From: Lachnospiraceae bacterium
Lineage (GTDB): Bacteria > Bacillota > Clostridia > Lachnospirales > Lachnospiraceae
Length of the DNA stretch: 64,000 nt
NCBI GenBank assembly: GCA_009774145.1
Contig: VSND01000002.1
Span: 20,999-84,998 of the forward strand
Direction: 5' to 3'
This document shows, piece after piece, positions 53,741 to 63,086 of the stretch. Each line of letters opens with the position of its first letter. Position 1 is the stretch's first letter. The notes below the pieces were generated by a model. The model saw only the letters and a program-made list of their open reading frames with translations. It searched no databases and had not been told where the DNA came from. The position numbers and the translations under genes are program-made.

Positions 53741-53769
53741 ATCATACACCTCAGAGCCGGAAAAATCAA
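53741..53769 (-). promoter_or_regulatory. Promoter of the yesM-yesN-binding protein operon
   Basis: TTGATT (53764-53769), 17 bases, TATGAT (53741-53746) on the minus strand, 36 bases upstream of the GTG start. Confidence 0.7.
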
Positions 53770-53855
53770 CGCACTGCAAAAAGCAGCAGTACCAGCGTTA
53801 TCCGACGAAAGGCAGCATATCTGCGGCTGTTCAAGGAGGTAAGAAAATCCAAATA

Positions 53856-53884
53856 TTGCATTTTACCGGAAACGATGCTACAAT
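53856..53884 (+). promoter_or_regulatory. Promoter of the small membrane-protein gene
   Basis: TTGCAT (53856-53861), 17 bases, TACAAT (53879-53884), 38 bases upstream of the ATG at 53922. Confidence 0.7.
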
Positions 53885-53921
53885 GGGACAAGAAAACAGA
53901 ACAGAAGGAGCAGGAAATACA

Positions 53922-54365
53922 ATGATGTGGAAAGTATTGATAATCATCCTTATCATCCTTATCATCCTTGTCATTATTCTGGTCGCCTTATATTATTTCG
54001 GCAACAAGATGCAGAAAAAACAGGCCGAAAATCAGGCGCAGCTGGATGCTATGGCACAAACCGTCAGCATGCTGATTATTGACAAGAAGCGATTGAGAGT
54101 AAAGGATTCCGGCCTTCCCGCCATGGTCATTGATCAGGTGCCGAAGTATCTACGCCGGTCAAAAATGCCCATTGTAAAAGCAAAGGTGGGACCAAAAGTC
54201 ATGAACCTGATTGCAGACGAGAAGGTCTTCGAACTGCTTCCGGTGAAGAAGGAAGTTAAAGTCGTCGTCAGCGGCATCTACATCACCGCCATCAAGGGTG
54301 CAAGAGGCGGAATCGAGAAACCGGAACCGAAGAAAGGATTTTTCAAACGGCTGTTTCATAAATAA
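53922..54365 (+). CDS. Small single-pass membrane protein of unknown function
   Basis: A 147-residue protein. A very hydrophobic Ile/Leu-rich helix (residues about 4-26) at the N-terminus is followed by a basic soluble domain of about 115 residues (KMPIVKAKVGPKVMNLIAD, VKVVVSGIYITAIK) and a basic C-terminal tail. With no cleavage site it is probably an anchored protein with the domain in the cytoplasm. The longer open frame to 53856 would start inside the promoter, so I chose the ATG at 53922 behind AAGGAG. It has its own promoter and terminator and is divergent from the YesM operon. Family not recognised. Confidence 0.75.
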   Translation: MMWKVLIIILIILIILVIILVALYYFGNKMQKKQAENQAQLDAMAQTVSMLIIDKKRLRVKDSGLPAMVIDQVPKYLRRSKMPIVKAKVGPKVMNLIADEKVFELLPVKKEVKVVVSGIYITAIKGARGGIEKPEPKKGFFKRLFHK

Positions 54366-54386
54366 AATACATTTTGAAAACGTTCA

Positions 54387-54435
54387 AATCCCCTGTCCCT
54401 CACTACAGTTCTGAGGGAATCAGGGGATTTTCTTT
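54387..54435 (+). terminator. Terminator after the small membrane-protein gene
   Basis: AATCCCCTG (54387-54395) pairs with CAGGGGATT (54421-54429), with an inner CCTCA/TGAGG pair, followed by TTCTTTT. It may also serve the convergent epimerase operon from the other side. Confidence 0.8.
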
Positions 54436-54443
54436 TCCTGTAT

Positions 54444-55433
54444 TTATTCCGTTTTCAATGCTGCATCAAATGCCGTATCTGAAGGTGAAAAATTCATTTT
54501 CCGAATATATTCATAAGATTCCGCTGCCCCGAATTCACGTTCCATCCCGGAGTCTTCCCATTCCACAGACAGAGGACCCTGATATTCCATCCGGTTCAGT
54601 TCCCGTATGATTCCGTCAAAGTCCACGTCCCCGTGTCCTGCCGATACAAAATTCCATGCCCTTCTTACATCTCCAAACTCCAGATGAGAACCGAGGATGC
54701 CCGACCTTTCATTTCGGTTTATCTTTACGTCTTTAATATGTACATGATAGATCCGGTCAGCAAAATCACGCAGGAATGTCAGCTCATTTATCCCCTGCCA
54801 TACCAGATGGCTGGGATCATAGTTAATACCCATTGCAGGACGATGATGAAAAGTATCCAGAAGCCGTTCCGTTGAATAGTAATCAAAAGCAATCTCTGTG
54901 GGATGAACCTCCAGAGCAAACCGGATATCATACTGGTCAAACACGTCTAGAATCGGCGTCCACAGATCATAAATTTTCTGATAACCTTCATCCACCATCT
55001 GACGTGTTGTCTGCGGGTAGGAATACCACCAGGCCCAGATGGGCGAACCGGTAAAGCCCGTAATCACCTTCACCCCCATTTTGTCGGCTGCTTCTACGGT
55101 ACGCTTCATCTCTTCCACCGCCCATGTACGTATCTTTTCGGGATCCCCCGAACAGGCAGATGGTGCAAAATTATCAAGCCTCGGATCCCATACGTCTCCC
55201 ACACACTGACCAGTCAGATGCGCAGATATGGCATGGCAGGAAAGATTATACTTTTTCAGCATTTTCTGTACCTGCTCCACATAACCTTCTTCTTTGAGTG
55301 CCTTTTCTACATTGAAATGTGCATGAGTTGCCAGTTCCAACCCCTGGTATCCAATAGAAGATGCCATGGCACACAGTTCTTCCAGACCCATATCTCCAAA
55401 CTGGCCGGAGGCCAGAGTAATTGGTCTTATCAT
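54444..55433 (-). CDS. TIM-barrel sugar isomerase/epimerase-like protein
   Basis: A 329-residue xylose-isomerase-like TIM barrel. The metal-site residues are visible as Glu in FALEVHPTEI near 184, Asp in GINYDPSHL near 212, His in YHVHIKDV near 240 and Glu in LSVEWEDSG near 292. It is larger than the two other epimerase-like enzymes of the operon and of a different subgroup. The substrate is unknown; relatives paired with Gfo/Idh/MocA oxidoreductases act on keto-sugars, and here such a gene lies 14 bases upstream. Frames 46 codons longer exist, but AGGGGGAAC before 55433 supports this ATG. Last gene of the operon. Confidence 0.8.
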   Translation of the reverse strand: MIRPITLASGQFGDMGLEELCAMASSIGYQGLELATHAHFNVEKALKEEGYVEQVQKMLKKYNLSCHAISAHLTGQCVGDVWDPRLDNFAPSACSGDPEKIRTWAVEEMKRTVEAADKMGVKVITGFTGSPIWAWWYSYPQTTRQMVDEGYQKIYDLWTPILDVFDQYDIRFALEVHPTEIAFDYYSTERLLDTFHHRPAMGINYDPSHLVWQGINELTFLRDFADRIYHVHIKDVKINRNERSGILGSHLEFGDVRRAWNFVSAGHGDVDFDGIIRELNRMEYQGPLSVEWEDSGMEREFGAAESYEYIRKMNFSPSDTAFDAALKTE

Positions 55434-55447
55434 CCTTTTGTTCCCCC

Positions 55448-56476
55448 TTATACCATTACTCTGGAACCGGTGCCTGCAGATTCCAGAGCTGCAAAGACCG
55501 CTCTCATGGCGCTGAGTGCCTCTTCTCCGGATATCTCCGGAGGACAGTGCTGAACCAGACTCTCCATCCACAGATCAATGACGCCGGAGCTGGTCTGACT
55601 GTCATTGGTCTGAATCTGATCCAGATTCCACTGTTCCCGTGTGCCGTCCTTGTATTCAATAACAATTGCATACTCCGGATCTGTATAAATATACATGATT
55701 CCCTTTGTTCCATAGAGAACGGTAGAATTATCTTCCGGCCCGTAATGTGTCCAGCTTGCGGTCATCGTCCCCACTGCTCCGCCGTCCATCTCATAGATAC
55801 AGATCGCATTGTCATCCACTCCAATCGGATTCCCTTCACTGTCCTTCTTGTCCAGCGTCCCCATATAAGCAGTGACAGCGCTTACTCTCTGCCCTGTCAG
55901 ATATTGAATCAGATCTGTCTTGTGAATACCCAGATCTGCCATTGCACCGAAGGCTGCCGTTTTTTTGTCAAAAAACCACACGTTTCTGCTGTCGATTGCC
56001 CATGTTTCCGGACCGCCGTGCCCAAATGAGGTCCGGAAGGTAAGAATCTTCCCGATCTCTCCCTGTTCAATCAGCTTTCTCGCCTTTGCATGAGCCTTTG
56101 TCAGGCGCTGGTTGTGCCCGATCATCAGAAATCTGTTTTCCTGTTTTGCCGTCTGTGCCATCTGTTCACACTGTTCCAGCGTGACAGCCATTGGTTTTTC
56201 ACACAGTACATGTTTACCGGATTTTAAAGCTTCCACTGTAATTTCACAGTGAGCAGCGTTTGCCACGCAGACACTCACCGCCTCAATCTCCGGATCCGCC
56301 AGCATATCCTTATAAGAAGTATATACTTTGGTATGATATGTTTCGGCAATCGTTTCCGCACGCTCCCGGCACAGATCAAAAACACCGGCGATCCTTGCCT
56401 CCGGATGCGCTGCATATTCCGGCAGATGGCGGACCTGCGCGATCTTTCCGCAGCCGATAACTCCAATATTGATCAT
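55448..56476 (-). CDS. Gfo/Idh/MocA-family NAD(P)-dependent oxidoreductase
   Basis: A 342-residue protein with an N-terminal Rossmann fold (IGVIGCGKIAQVRH), the family EKP motif (LCEKPMAVTLEQCEQM near residue 93) with its catalytic Lys, and DLGIHKTDLIQYLTG near 180 with the catalytic His. Such enzymes oxidise or reduce sugar or cyclitol hydroxyls. With the epimerase-like genes it probably interconverts keto- and hydroxy-sugar intermediates. Confidence 0.92.
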   Translation of the reverse strand: MINIGVIGCGKIAQVRHLPEYAAHPEARIAGVFDLCRERAETIAETYHTKVYTSYKDMLADPEIEAVSVCVANAAHCEITVEALKSGKHVLCEKPMAVTLEQCEQMAQTAKQENRFLMIGHNQRLTKAHAKARKLIEQGEIGKILTFRTSFGHGGPETWAIDSRNVWFFDKKTAAFGAMADLGIHKTDLIQYLTGQRVSAVTAYMGTLDKKDSEGNPIGVDDNAICIYEMDGGAVGTMTASWTHYGPEDNSTVLYGTKGIMYIYTDPEYAIVIEYKDGTREQWNLDQIQTNDSQTSSGVIDLWMESLVQHCPPEISGEEALSAMRAVFAALESAGTGSRVMV

Positions 56477-56491
56477 AGTTCCTCCATTTCA

Positions 56492-57511
56492 TCATCTGTT
56501 CCGGCCCTGCCCTGCTGTCTGAGAAGTAGATTCACGAATCACCAGTTCATGTTCCAGAACGACTTCTTTATTCTGTGTTTCTCCGTCTTTCATTTTGCGT
56601 ATCAGCATTTCCATGGCCAGTCCGCCCATGTCATAGGAAGGCTGTACCATCGTAGTCAGGCTGGGAACACTGGCTGCTGAATACTCAATGCCGTCAAATC
56701 CGGCCACGGCAATGTCATCCGGTACCCGCAGTCCATGGTTGTGAATTGCCCGAATAGAGCCAATGGCCAGAATATCCGACATGGCAAAGACTGCTGTGGG
56801 ATGCTCTTTCAGATAGAGAAAATTCTCCACTGCTCTTATACCCATCTTAAAGCTGCTCTCCTCACTCCAGAAGATCCATGGTTTCCTCACCTGAAGTCCG
56901 GCTTCTTCCAGTGCATCCAGATATCCCCGATACCTCTGATCTGTGGAGGCCAGATGCCGGTCCCCGGCGATCAGGGCAATCTCCTTGTGCCCCTGTGCGA
57001 TCAGGTGGCGCACCATGGTTTTTGCCGCACTGTAATTATCAATCATCACATGAGAAACCTGCGTTCCCGGACGATACTCACAGCAGAAGACAATATGGTT
57101 GTCCCTCACCAGCAGATTGATCTCCTCACTGGTCATCTCCGTGTCCAGAAAAATGGCTCCCTGAACCACCTTTTTTCCCAGAAGGTCAATATAGGTTTTT
57201 TCCCTTGTGATTTCAGAGTCTGTATTGCACAGCATAATACTGTAATTATGTTTTTGCGCAACATCCTCAATACCTTTTACGATTGTCGCATAGTATGGGT
57301 TTGATATGGACTGCAGCAGTACCAGTACCCGGTTTGTTTCCGCTCTCCTCAGATCTCTTGCAAGAAAATTAGGCTGATATCCTAATTCCAGGATTGCTTT
57401 TCTCACCTTGTTTACAGATTTAGGTGCCACGGTGTTGCTCTGATTAATAACTCTTGATACCGTGGCAACAGAAACACCCGCTTTTGCTGCGACATCCTGA
57501 ATCGTTGCCAT
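56492..57511 (-). CDS. LacI-family transcriptional regulator
   Basis: A 339-residue repressor-type protein: helix-turn-helix plus hinge (TIQDVAAKAGVSVATVSRVI, later LGYQPNFLARDL) and a periplasmic-binding-protein-like sensor domain. The gene lies inside the operon, which begins near 63970 with a LacI-type palindrome (GTAATCGATTAC) at its promoter. It is the natural candidate to bind there and be released by the transported sugar. Confidence 0.93.
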   Translation of the reverse strand: MATIQDVAAKAGVSVATVSRVINQSNTVAPKSVNKVRKAILELGYQPNFLARDLRRAETNRVLVLLQSISNPYYATIVKGIEDVAQKHNYSIMLCNTDSEITREKTYIDLLGKKVVQGAIFLDTEMTSEEINLLVRDNHIVFCCEYRPGTQVSHVMIDNYSAAKTMVRHLIAQGHKEIALIAGDRHLASTDQRYRGYLDALEEAGLQVRKPWIFWSEESSFKMGIRAVENFLYLKEHPTAVFAMSDILAIGSIRAIHNHGLRVPDDIAVAGFDGIEYSAASVPSLTTMVQPSYDMGGLAMEMLIRKMKDGETQNKEVVLEHELVIRESTSQTAGQGRNR

Positions 57512-57555
57512 ACTTTCATCTCCCCTGATAGTGTATTACTGAATTTTCAGCATAA

Positions 57556-58395
57556 CTATTCTACACTATTTTCCAGAATTTTCATATAATTTATTGCCTG
57601 CGCAGCATATAAATCCATCAGTTTTGCATGTGTCCCCATGTCGGAAGCCGCATATGGATCAGCAATTCTGGGCAGAAATTCCATGGTAAGAGGACCCTGA
57701 TACCCGATTCTGTCAAGTGTCCGCAGCACCGTTTTGAAATCAGTGCTTCCCAGACCTGCTGCCTCCCTTGTATTGTCTGCAACATGTACATGCATCAGAT
57801 AATCCGATATCATACAGAGGCTGTCTGAAATACTGCGCTCCTCAAGGCTCATATGAAACAGGTCCGCCATCAGTCCCACAGCCGGATGATTGATTTCTTT
57901 TACAAATGCAAGCGCTCCTGTAAGGTGATTTACCAGATAGGTCTCATACCGGTTGACAGCCTCTATGGCAAAACGGACTCCCTTTTCCCGCGCATAATCC
58001 GCTGCCATTCTTATATGATTGACTGCGTTTTTCCATGCCTCCTCATAAGGGCATGCATCCAGTGGCTTTATCCTGCCAACCGGAGAAGGCACAACAATGA
58101 TATAAGGTGCCCCAACAGCAACCGCAAAGTCCACACTGTCCTTCAGATACTGAACTGCTGCACCGGCAATCCCCGGATCGCCGGAAGACAGATCTCTCTC
58201 TTCCGGAAAGATCCCGCACAGAGAAGTACAGGATATTCCGTATTGCTTCATCAGTTCGTTCAGACGGTCTGCATCCAGCAAAGCGGGTTCTGCTGCAAAT
58301 TCAATTCCATCATAACCATACTTTTTCAGACGCTGGAAACTGTATTCAATCTCCTCATCTCCAACGATCCATTGCGTCATACTGTATCGATACAT
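57556..58395 (-). CDS. Ketose 3-epimerase-like TIM-barrel enzyme (tagatose/psicose type), copy A
   Basis: A 279-residue protein with the four metal and catalytic residues of D-tagatose/D-psicose 3-epimerases: Glu145 (AIEAVNRYETYL), Asp178 (LMADLFHMSLEE), His204 (HVHVADNTREA) and Glu239 (LTMEFLP). These enzymes invert C3 of ketoses by a Mn2+-dependent enediolate mechanism. It is about as long as copy B (63087-63917) and aligns with it over the full length, so the operon holds two such enzymes. GGAAGGGAAT precedes the ATG. The actual sugar cannot be told from sequence. Confidence 0.82.
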   Translation of the reverse strand: MYRYSMTQWIVGDEEIEYSFQRLKKYGYDGIEFAAEPALLDADRLNELMKQYGISCTSLCGIFPEERDLSSGDPGIAGAAVQYLKDSVDFAVAVGAPYIIVVPSPVGRIKPLDACPYEEAWKNAVNHIRMAADYAREKGVRFAIEAVNRYETYLVNHLTGALAFVKEINHPAVGLMADLFHMSLEERSISDSLCMISDYLMHVHVADNTREAAGLGSTDFKTVLRTLDRIGYQGPLTMEFLPRIADPYAASDMGTHAKLMDLYAAQAINYMKILENSVE

Positions 58396-58409
58396 ATTCC
58401 CTTCCTTTC

Positions 58410-59441
58410 TTATCTTTCAGGATACAGGATTACTTCCAGAGCCTCGCCTTTTCTCATAGCTTCCAGACCCGTTCCGAATTCTGTCAGCGGCAGTCTGTGC
58501 GTGATGATTTTTTCCACGGGAATCAGTCCTGCTGACAGAAGTTTCACAGTAGAAGTCAGTGTGAACAATCCAATATAATTTCCAAATACCGTCAGACCGT
58601 TTCTGGTAATATCGTTCTGACAGATGGTCTCCTGCACAGCTCCGTTCTGTCCGAAGAGAACGATCCTGCCTGCTCTTCTTGTGCACGCAATGGCATCCGG
58701 AGACAGCACGCCTACTGCATCCACCGTCACATCGGTTCCAAGACCCTGCGTCAAAGATTTCACCGCTTCCACCAGATTTTCCCTGGTGGGATCAATCACC
58801 ACATCTGCTCCGCATTTTTTTGCATATTCTGCACGGAAAGCAGAAGGCTCCGATACAATCACCTTACCTGCTCCGTTTGCTTTCAAGAGCATGGTAAAAT
58901 ACAGTCCTATGGGACCGGCTCCCAGTACAAGCGCAGTTTCTCCCGGCAGCAGGCGAAGTTTGTTCATGGCTCCCATCACACAATTCACCGGTTCAGCAAA
59001 GACTGCAATGTCTGCCGGCATGTCATCCGGAATCTTTACAAGCGCCCTTTCCGGAGCAACAAACTCTTCTGCAAAAACACCGTCAATGGTAACACCCAGA
59101 ATTACATCGTTCTGGCACATATTGGGTACGCCGCTCCGGCAGTAGGCACAGTAACCGCATGCCACATTGGGTTCCAGAACCACACGATCTCCCGGTTTCA
59201 GCCCGCCGACGCCGGTTCCTGTCTCCTCGACTCTTCCCACACACTCATGTCCAAGCACAATCCCTTTTGTACCGATAAATCCAGGCGGATCATTCAGCAG
59301 ATGGACATCCGTTCCGCAGATACTGCATGCTTCCACGGAAACCCTTACATCGTCCGGCTTTTGAATCTGCGGAACCGCTCTCTTTCCAATCTCATAAGTT
59401 GCAATATCTTTAAATGTTACTGCTGTCATCTCTCTACTCAT
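58410..59441 (-). CDS. Zinc-dependent alcohol dehydrogenase (polyol dehydrogenase type)
   Basis: A 343-residue medium-chain dehydrogenase. The catalytic zinc site shows as Cys in CSICGTDVH near residue 40 and GHECVGRVEETG near 65, the structural zinc site as four Cys in CGYCAYCRSGVPNMC near 95-109, and the NAD fold as LVLGAGPIGLY near 172. Relatives include sorbitol (L-iditol) and threonine dehydrogenases. In this operon a polyol or sugar substrate is likely. GGAGGAACGAG precedes the ATG. Confidence 0.9.
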   Translation of the reverse strand: MSREMTAVTFKDIATYEIGKRAVPQIQKPDDVRVSVEACSICGTDVHLLNDPPGFIGTKGIVLGHECVGRVEETGTGVGGLKPGDRVVLEPNVACGYCAYCRSGVPNMCQNDVILGVTIDGVFAEEFVAPERALVKIPDDMPADIAVFAEPVNCVMGAMNKLRLLPGETALVLGAGPIGLYFTMLLKANGAGKVIVSEPSAFRAEYAKKCGADVVIDPTRENLVEAVKSLTQGLGTDVTVDAVGVLSPDAIACTRRAGRIVLFGQNGAVQETICQNDITRNGLTVFGNYIGLFTLTSTVKLLSAGLIPVEKIITHRLPLTEFGTGLEAMRKGEALEVILYPER

Positions 59442-59489
59442 CTCGTTCCTCCTGTCTGAAGTCTTTGTTTTGATTTTTCTGCTGTTTCT

Positions 59490-60434
59490 TTAAGATGTCT
59501 TTGATGCATGGATATCAAACAGAACAGCGATCAGAATGATGATGCCTTTTACCACCTGCTGCCAGTAAGAAGACACATTCATCATCGTCAGTCCGTTATT
59601 CAATACGCCAATGACAAATACGCCGAGAATTACACCCCACAGTTTTCCTTTTCCGCCGGCCATGCTCGTACCTCCCAGAACTACTGTGGTGATGACGTCC
59701 ATCTCCGCACTGTCCCCGGCACCTGGAAGCCCTCCTCCCAGCCGTCCTGCCAGTATCAGTCCGCTGATTCCGCAGAGAAAACCGGAGATGGTAAATACCA
59801 GAATCCGGATCCTGTCCACATTGATACCGGACCACCGGCTGGCCTGTCCATTTCCTCCGCATGCATATACATATCTTCCGAATCTCGTATATCCAACCAG
59901 AAAAAATCCTGCCGCTACAATTACAATCATAATAACAACCGGAATCGGAACCATGGAAAATACATATCCGGAACCAAATACCGTAAATTTGGGATTGGAT
60001 ATTCCGATCGGAGTACCGCCGGTAAGAATATACGCCGTTCCCCGACAGACGCTTGTAACAGCAAGCGTTGTGATAAAAGCAGGTATTTTTCCCTTTGCCG
60101 TAATAAAACCGCTGATCATTCCGATGCAGGTTCCAATCGCCACTGCAGAGATAAAAACAATCACCGTGCTTTGTGTCGCTCTGAAAATATAGGCACAAAT
60201 CACTCCGACAAACGCATATACCGCCCCAACTGAAAGATCAATATCTCCAAGCAGTATGATCATGAACATCCCCACTGCCGAAATGCCGGTTACTGAAATC
60301 TGGCGCAGTACATTGATCAGATTGGAAAACGTAAAGAAATTTCGGGAAAAGTATGAAAACAGAACAACCTCCAGTAAAAGCACTGCCACCAGCGTTCCCT
60401 GCCGGATTATCTCTTTATTCTTTGATAGATTCAT
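59490..60434 (-). CDS. Ribose-type ABC transporter permease (RbsC family)
   Basis: A 314-residue polytopic membrane protein of the CUT2/BPD_transp_2 family (LGDIDLSVGAVYAFVG and VVLGGTSMAGGKGKLWG are family landmarks). It forms the channel for a monosaccharide together with the RbsA-type ATPase and RbsB-type binding protein encoded just upstream. GGAGGATGAGAAG precedes the ATG, 15 bases after the ATPase gene. Confidence 0.94.
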   Translation of the reverse strand: MNLSKNKEIIRQGTLVAVLLLEVVLFSYFSRNFFTFSNLINVLRQISVTGISAVGMFMIILLGDIDLSVGAVYAFVGVICAYIFRATQSTVIVFISAVAIGTCIGMISGFITAKGKIPAFITTLAVTSVCRGTAYILTGGTPIGISNPKFTVFGSGYVFSMVPIPVVIMIVIVAAGFFLVGYTRFGRYVYACGGNGQASRWSGINVDRIRILVFTISGFLCGISGLILAGRLGGGLPGAGDSAEMDVITTVVLGGTSMAGGKGKLWGVILGVFVIGVLNNGLTMMNVSSYWQQVVKGIIILIAVLFDIHASKTS

Positions 60435-60449
60435 CTTCTCATCCTCCGT

Positions 60450-61949
60450 TTAACTTATGGCCGCATGCATGATCTGTTCCTGGTCAAGCTCATTCGAAGG
60501 TCTGTTCAGCTTGATTTCACCGTCATGCATAACCAGAATTCTGTGACTGACCCGAAGAACTTCCGGCAGATCAGAGGAAATCATAAGAATACTCTTTCCT
60601 TCCTCTGCAAGCTGACGCATGATTCCATAGATCTCCGCCTTGGCTCCCACATCCACACCTCTGGTCGGTTCATCCAGAATCACCACATCCAGATCCAGAG
60701 CAAGCCATTTGGATATGACCACTTTCTGCTGATTTCCTCCGCTGAGACGTTCTATCATCTGCTGCTGTCCTGCTGTTACTATGCCCAGCCTGTCAATGTA
60801 TTCTTCTGTCAGACTGGTTTCCATTGTACGGTTCTTCAGTACTGCCGGCATCTTTTTCAGTGCAGCCAGTGTAAGATTGTCTCTTACATCCAGTTTTGTA
60901 ATCAGTCCCAGATGTTTCCGGTCCTCAGGTATCATTCCGATTCCCTGCCGGATGGCATCCCTGGGATTCCGGATCCGGATCTGCTTTCCATCCTTGTATA
61001 AAACACCGTCTCCCATGGGATCGATTCCGAAAATCATTCTGGCCAGCTCGGTTCTTCCCGCACCTACCAGTCCGAAAATACCCAGAATCTCTCCTTTGTA
61101 GATCCGAAAATCCAGCTTTTTTCCGAATTTCCCCACGGAAATATTCCTGCCTTCCAGCCGGACTTCCTCATGTTTTCTCTCTCCTTCACAGGCGTCATCC
61201 GATACAAATTCCCGGCCGATAATCATTTTTACCAGGTCGTTTTCTGTCGTATCTGCCACATGAACGGTATCGATCATCTCCCCGTCCCGGAATACAGTAA
61301 TCCGGTCGCCGATCTCAAAGATCTCCTCCATCCGGTGCGAAATATAGACAATGCTCACACCACTGGCTTTCAGAGAACGGATCAGGGAGAACAGGGTTAC
61401 CACTTCCTTTTCCGAAAGGCTCGAGGTCGGTTCATCCAGAATAATGATCTTCGCATCATGCGAAAGACATTTCGCGATCTCCACGCACTGCTTCTGGGCA
61501 GTTGTCAAAGTCTCTACTACAGCTGTTGGAGAAACATCTTCCATATTTACCCTTCTCATCTGCTCTCTGGCTGTCTGCATCATCTTCTTCCGATCCAGCA
61601 CAATCCCCTTCACAGGCTCATATCCTATACAGATATTTTCTGCTATGGTCATGTTCTCCATGAGATTAAATTCCTGAAAAACCATGCTGATCCCTTTTTC
61701 CAGAGCCGTTACCGGACTGTCAAGTTCTGCTTCCTTCAGCTCTCCTTCCTGATCCATCAGTAAGATCCGCCCCTCATCTTTCTGATGAATCCCTGTAAGA
61801 ATCTTCATCAATGTTGATTTGCCGGCGCCGTTCTCTCCGATCAGTACATGTACTTCGCCTCTTCTCAGATTAAAGTTCACTTTATTCAATACCGTGACGC
61901 CGGAAAATCGTTTGGTAATATTGCTCATCTGTAATATTACATCACTCAA
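60450..61949 (-). CDS. Ribose-type ABC transporter ATPase (RbsA/MglA family)
   Basis: A 499-residue duplicated ATPase. The first half has Walker A GENGAGKST and Walker B IIILDEPTSSL. The second half has a degenerate Walker A (GLVGAGRTE) but an intact signature LSGGNQQK and Walker B VILDEPTRGVDVGAK, the usual asymmetry of CUT2 ATPases. The start codon is TTG at 61949, with GGAGGGACAGTTATT upstream. It powers monosaccharide import. Confidence 0.94.
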   Translation of the reverse strand: MSDVILQMSNITKRFSGVTVLNKVNFNLRRGEVHVLIGENGAGKSTLMKILTGIHQKDEGRILLMDQEGELKEAELDSPVTALEKGISMVFQEFNLMENMTIAENICIGYEPVKGIVLDRKKMMQTAREQMRRVNMEDVSPTAVVETLTTAQKQCVEIAKCLSHDAKIIILDEPTSSLSEKEVVTLFSLIRSLKASGVSIVYISHRMEEIFEIGDRITVFRDGEMIDTVHVADTTENDLVKMIIGREFVSDDACEGERKHEEVRLEGRNISVGKFGKKLDFRIYKGEILGIFGLVGAGRTELARMIFGIDPMGDGVLYKDGKQIRIRNPRDAIRQGIGMIPEDRKHLGLITKLDVRDNLTLAALKKMPAVLKNRTMETSLTEEYIDRLGIVTAGQQQMIERLSGGNQQKVVISKWLALDLDVVILDEPTRGVDVGAKAEIYGIMRQLAEEGKSILMISSDLPEVLRVSHRILVMHDGEIKLNRPSNELDQEQIMHAAIS

Positions 61950-62012
61950 AATAACTGTCCCTCCAGCTTTCCAGAAGCGGGCTGCCGCTCACAGCAGCCC
62001 GTCAGTCCTCTC

Positions 62013-63056
62013 CTATTTCAACAGTTCCTGATCTCTGTCAATAATATCCTGTACATTGTCTTTTGTAACTACCTCTGCATCAATGGCAATATTTTCCACC
62101 GTTTCTCCGTTCAGGCATTTGACGGCATTGGACATTGCCTGATATCCCATCTCATAAGGATTCTGTGCAACCGTTGCCACAAGATTCGTTTCTGCCTGAA
62201 TTGCTTCCATGACCTCATTGTCTGAATCGACAGATACCACTTTAATATCCGGGCGGTTTACAGACTGCGTTGCTGAATATGCTCCAAGCGCACACTCTGC
62301 ATTGCATCCAAAGAACAGCTCGATCTCTCCATTGGACTGAATCAGATTCTCACTGGTTTCCAGAGAGGTGGTGCGGCTTCCTCCCACATCCTGATTCGCA
62401 ACGATTTCAATATCCGGATACTCCTTTTCTATCGTATCCACGAAACCGTCTTCTCTGTCTTTGGTGGCAGATGCCGCCGCCCATCCGACGATTGCAATCT
62501 TCCCTTTTCCATCCAGTTCTTTTCCAACAAATTCTGCTGCCATCACACCGATCTGATAATTATCCGAAGCCACATGAGAAGTTACTTCTGTTCCGCTGAT
62601 GCCAATATCACTTGTCATAACCGGAATATTCTTCGTATTCTGAAGTTCATCTACAGTTGGTACAATGCCTTCTGAATTACAGGGGCCTACGATCAGCATA
62701 TCAATACCCATTTCTACCATGTTCTCAATATCTGCAACCTGCTGTGCCTCATCACCATCTGCAAATTTGTAGATAAATTCCACTCCCTGTTCATCCGCTG
62801 CCGCCTGACACCCATTCATCTCAAGTTCCCAGTGCTGGACCATGCTGTAGCCTGCGGAGAATCCAACCAGAAGCTTATCTCCAGGTTCTGTACCCGATCC
62901 CTGTTCTCCTTCAGAACTGTCTGCCGGTGCATCCGCCGGTGTGTTCTCCGCTGCATTGTCCGCTGATGAATTACTGTCCGTACCGCCTCCGCAGGCTGTC
63001 AGACTTACACACAGCAGTGTTGCCATCATCATTCTTCCCAGCTTTTTCATAGCCAT
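62013..63056 (-). CDS. Ribose-type sugar-binding lipoprotein (RbsB family)
   Basis: A 347-residue periplasmic-binding-protein fold with signal peptide and lipobox SLTAC (Cys at about residue 22), an acidic Ser-rich linker, then VGFSAGYSMVQHWELEM. Residues such as VSVDSDNEV line the usual monosaccharide pocket. It captures the sugar for the adjacent RbsA/RbsC-type transporter. AAGGAG precedes the ATG. Confidence 0.93.
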   Translation of the reverse strand: MAMKKLGRMMMATLLCVSLTACGGGTDSNSSADNAAENTPADAPADSSEGEQGSGTEPGDKLLVGFSAGYSMVQHWELEMNGCQAAADEQGVEFIYKFADGDEAQQVADIENMVEMGIDMLIVGPCNSEGIVPTVDELQNTKNIPVMTSDIGISGTEVTSHVASDNYQIGVMAAEFVGKELDGKGKIAIVGWAAASATKDREDGFVDTIEKEYPDIEIVANQDVGGSRTTSLETSENLIQSNGEIELFFGCNAECALGAYSATQSVNRPDIKVVSVDSDNEVMEAIQAETNLVATVAQNPYEMGYQAMSNAVKCLNGETVENIAIDAEVVTKDNVQDIIDRDQELLK

Positions 63057-63086
63057 TCCAGTTTTCTCCTTTTCGTGTTTTAATTA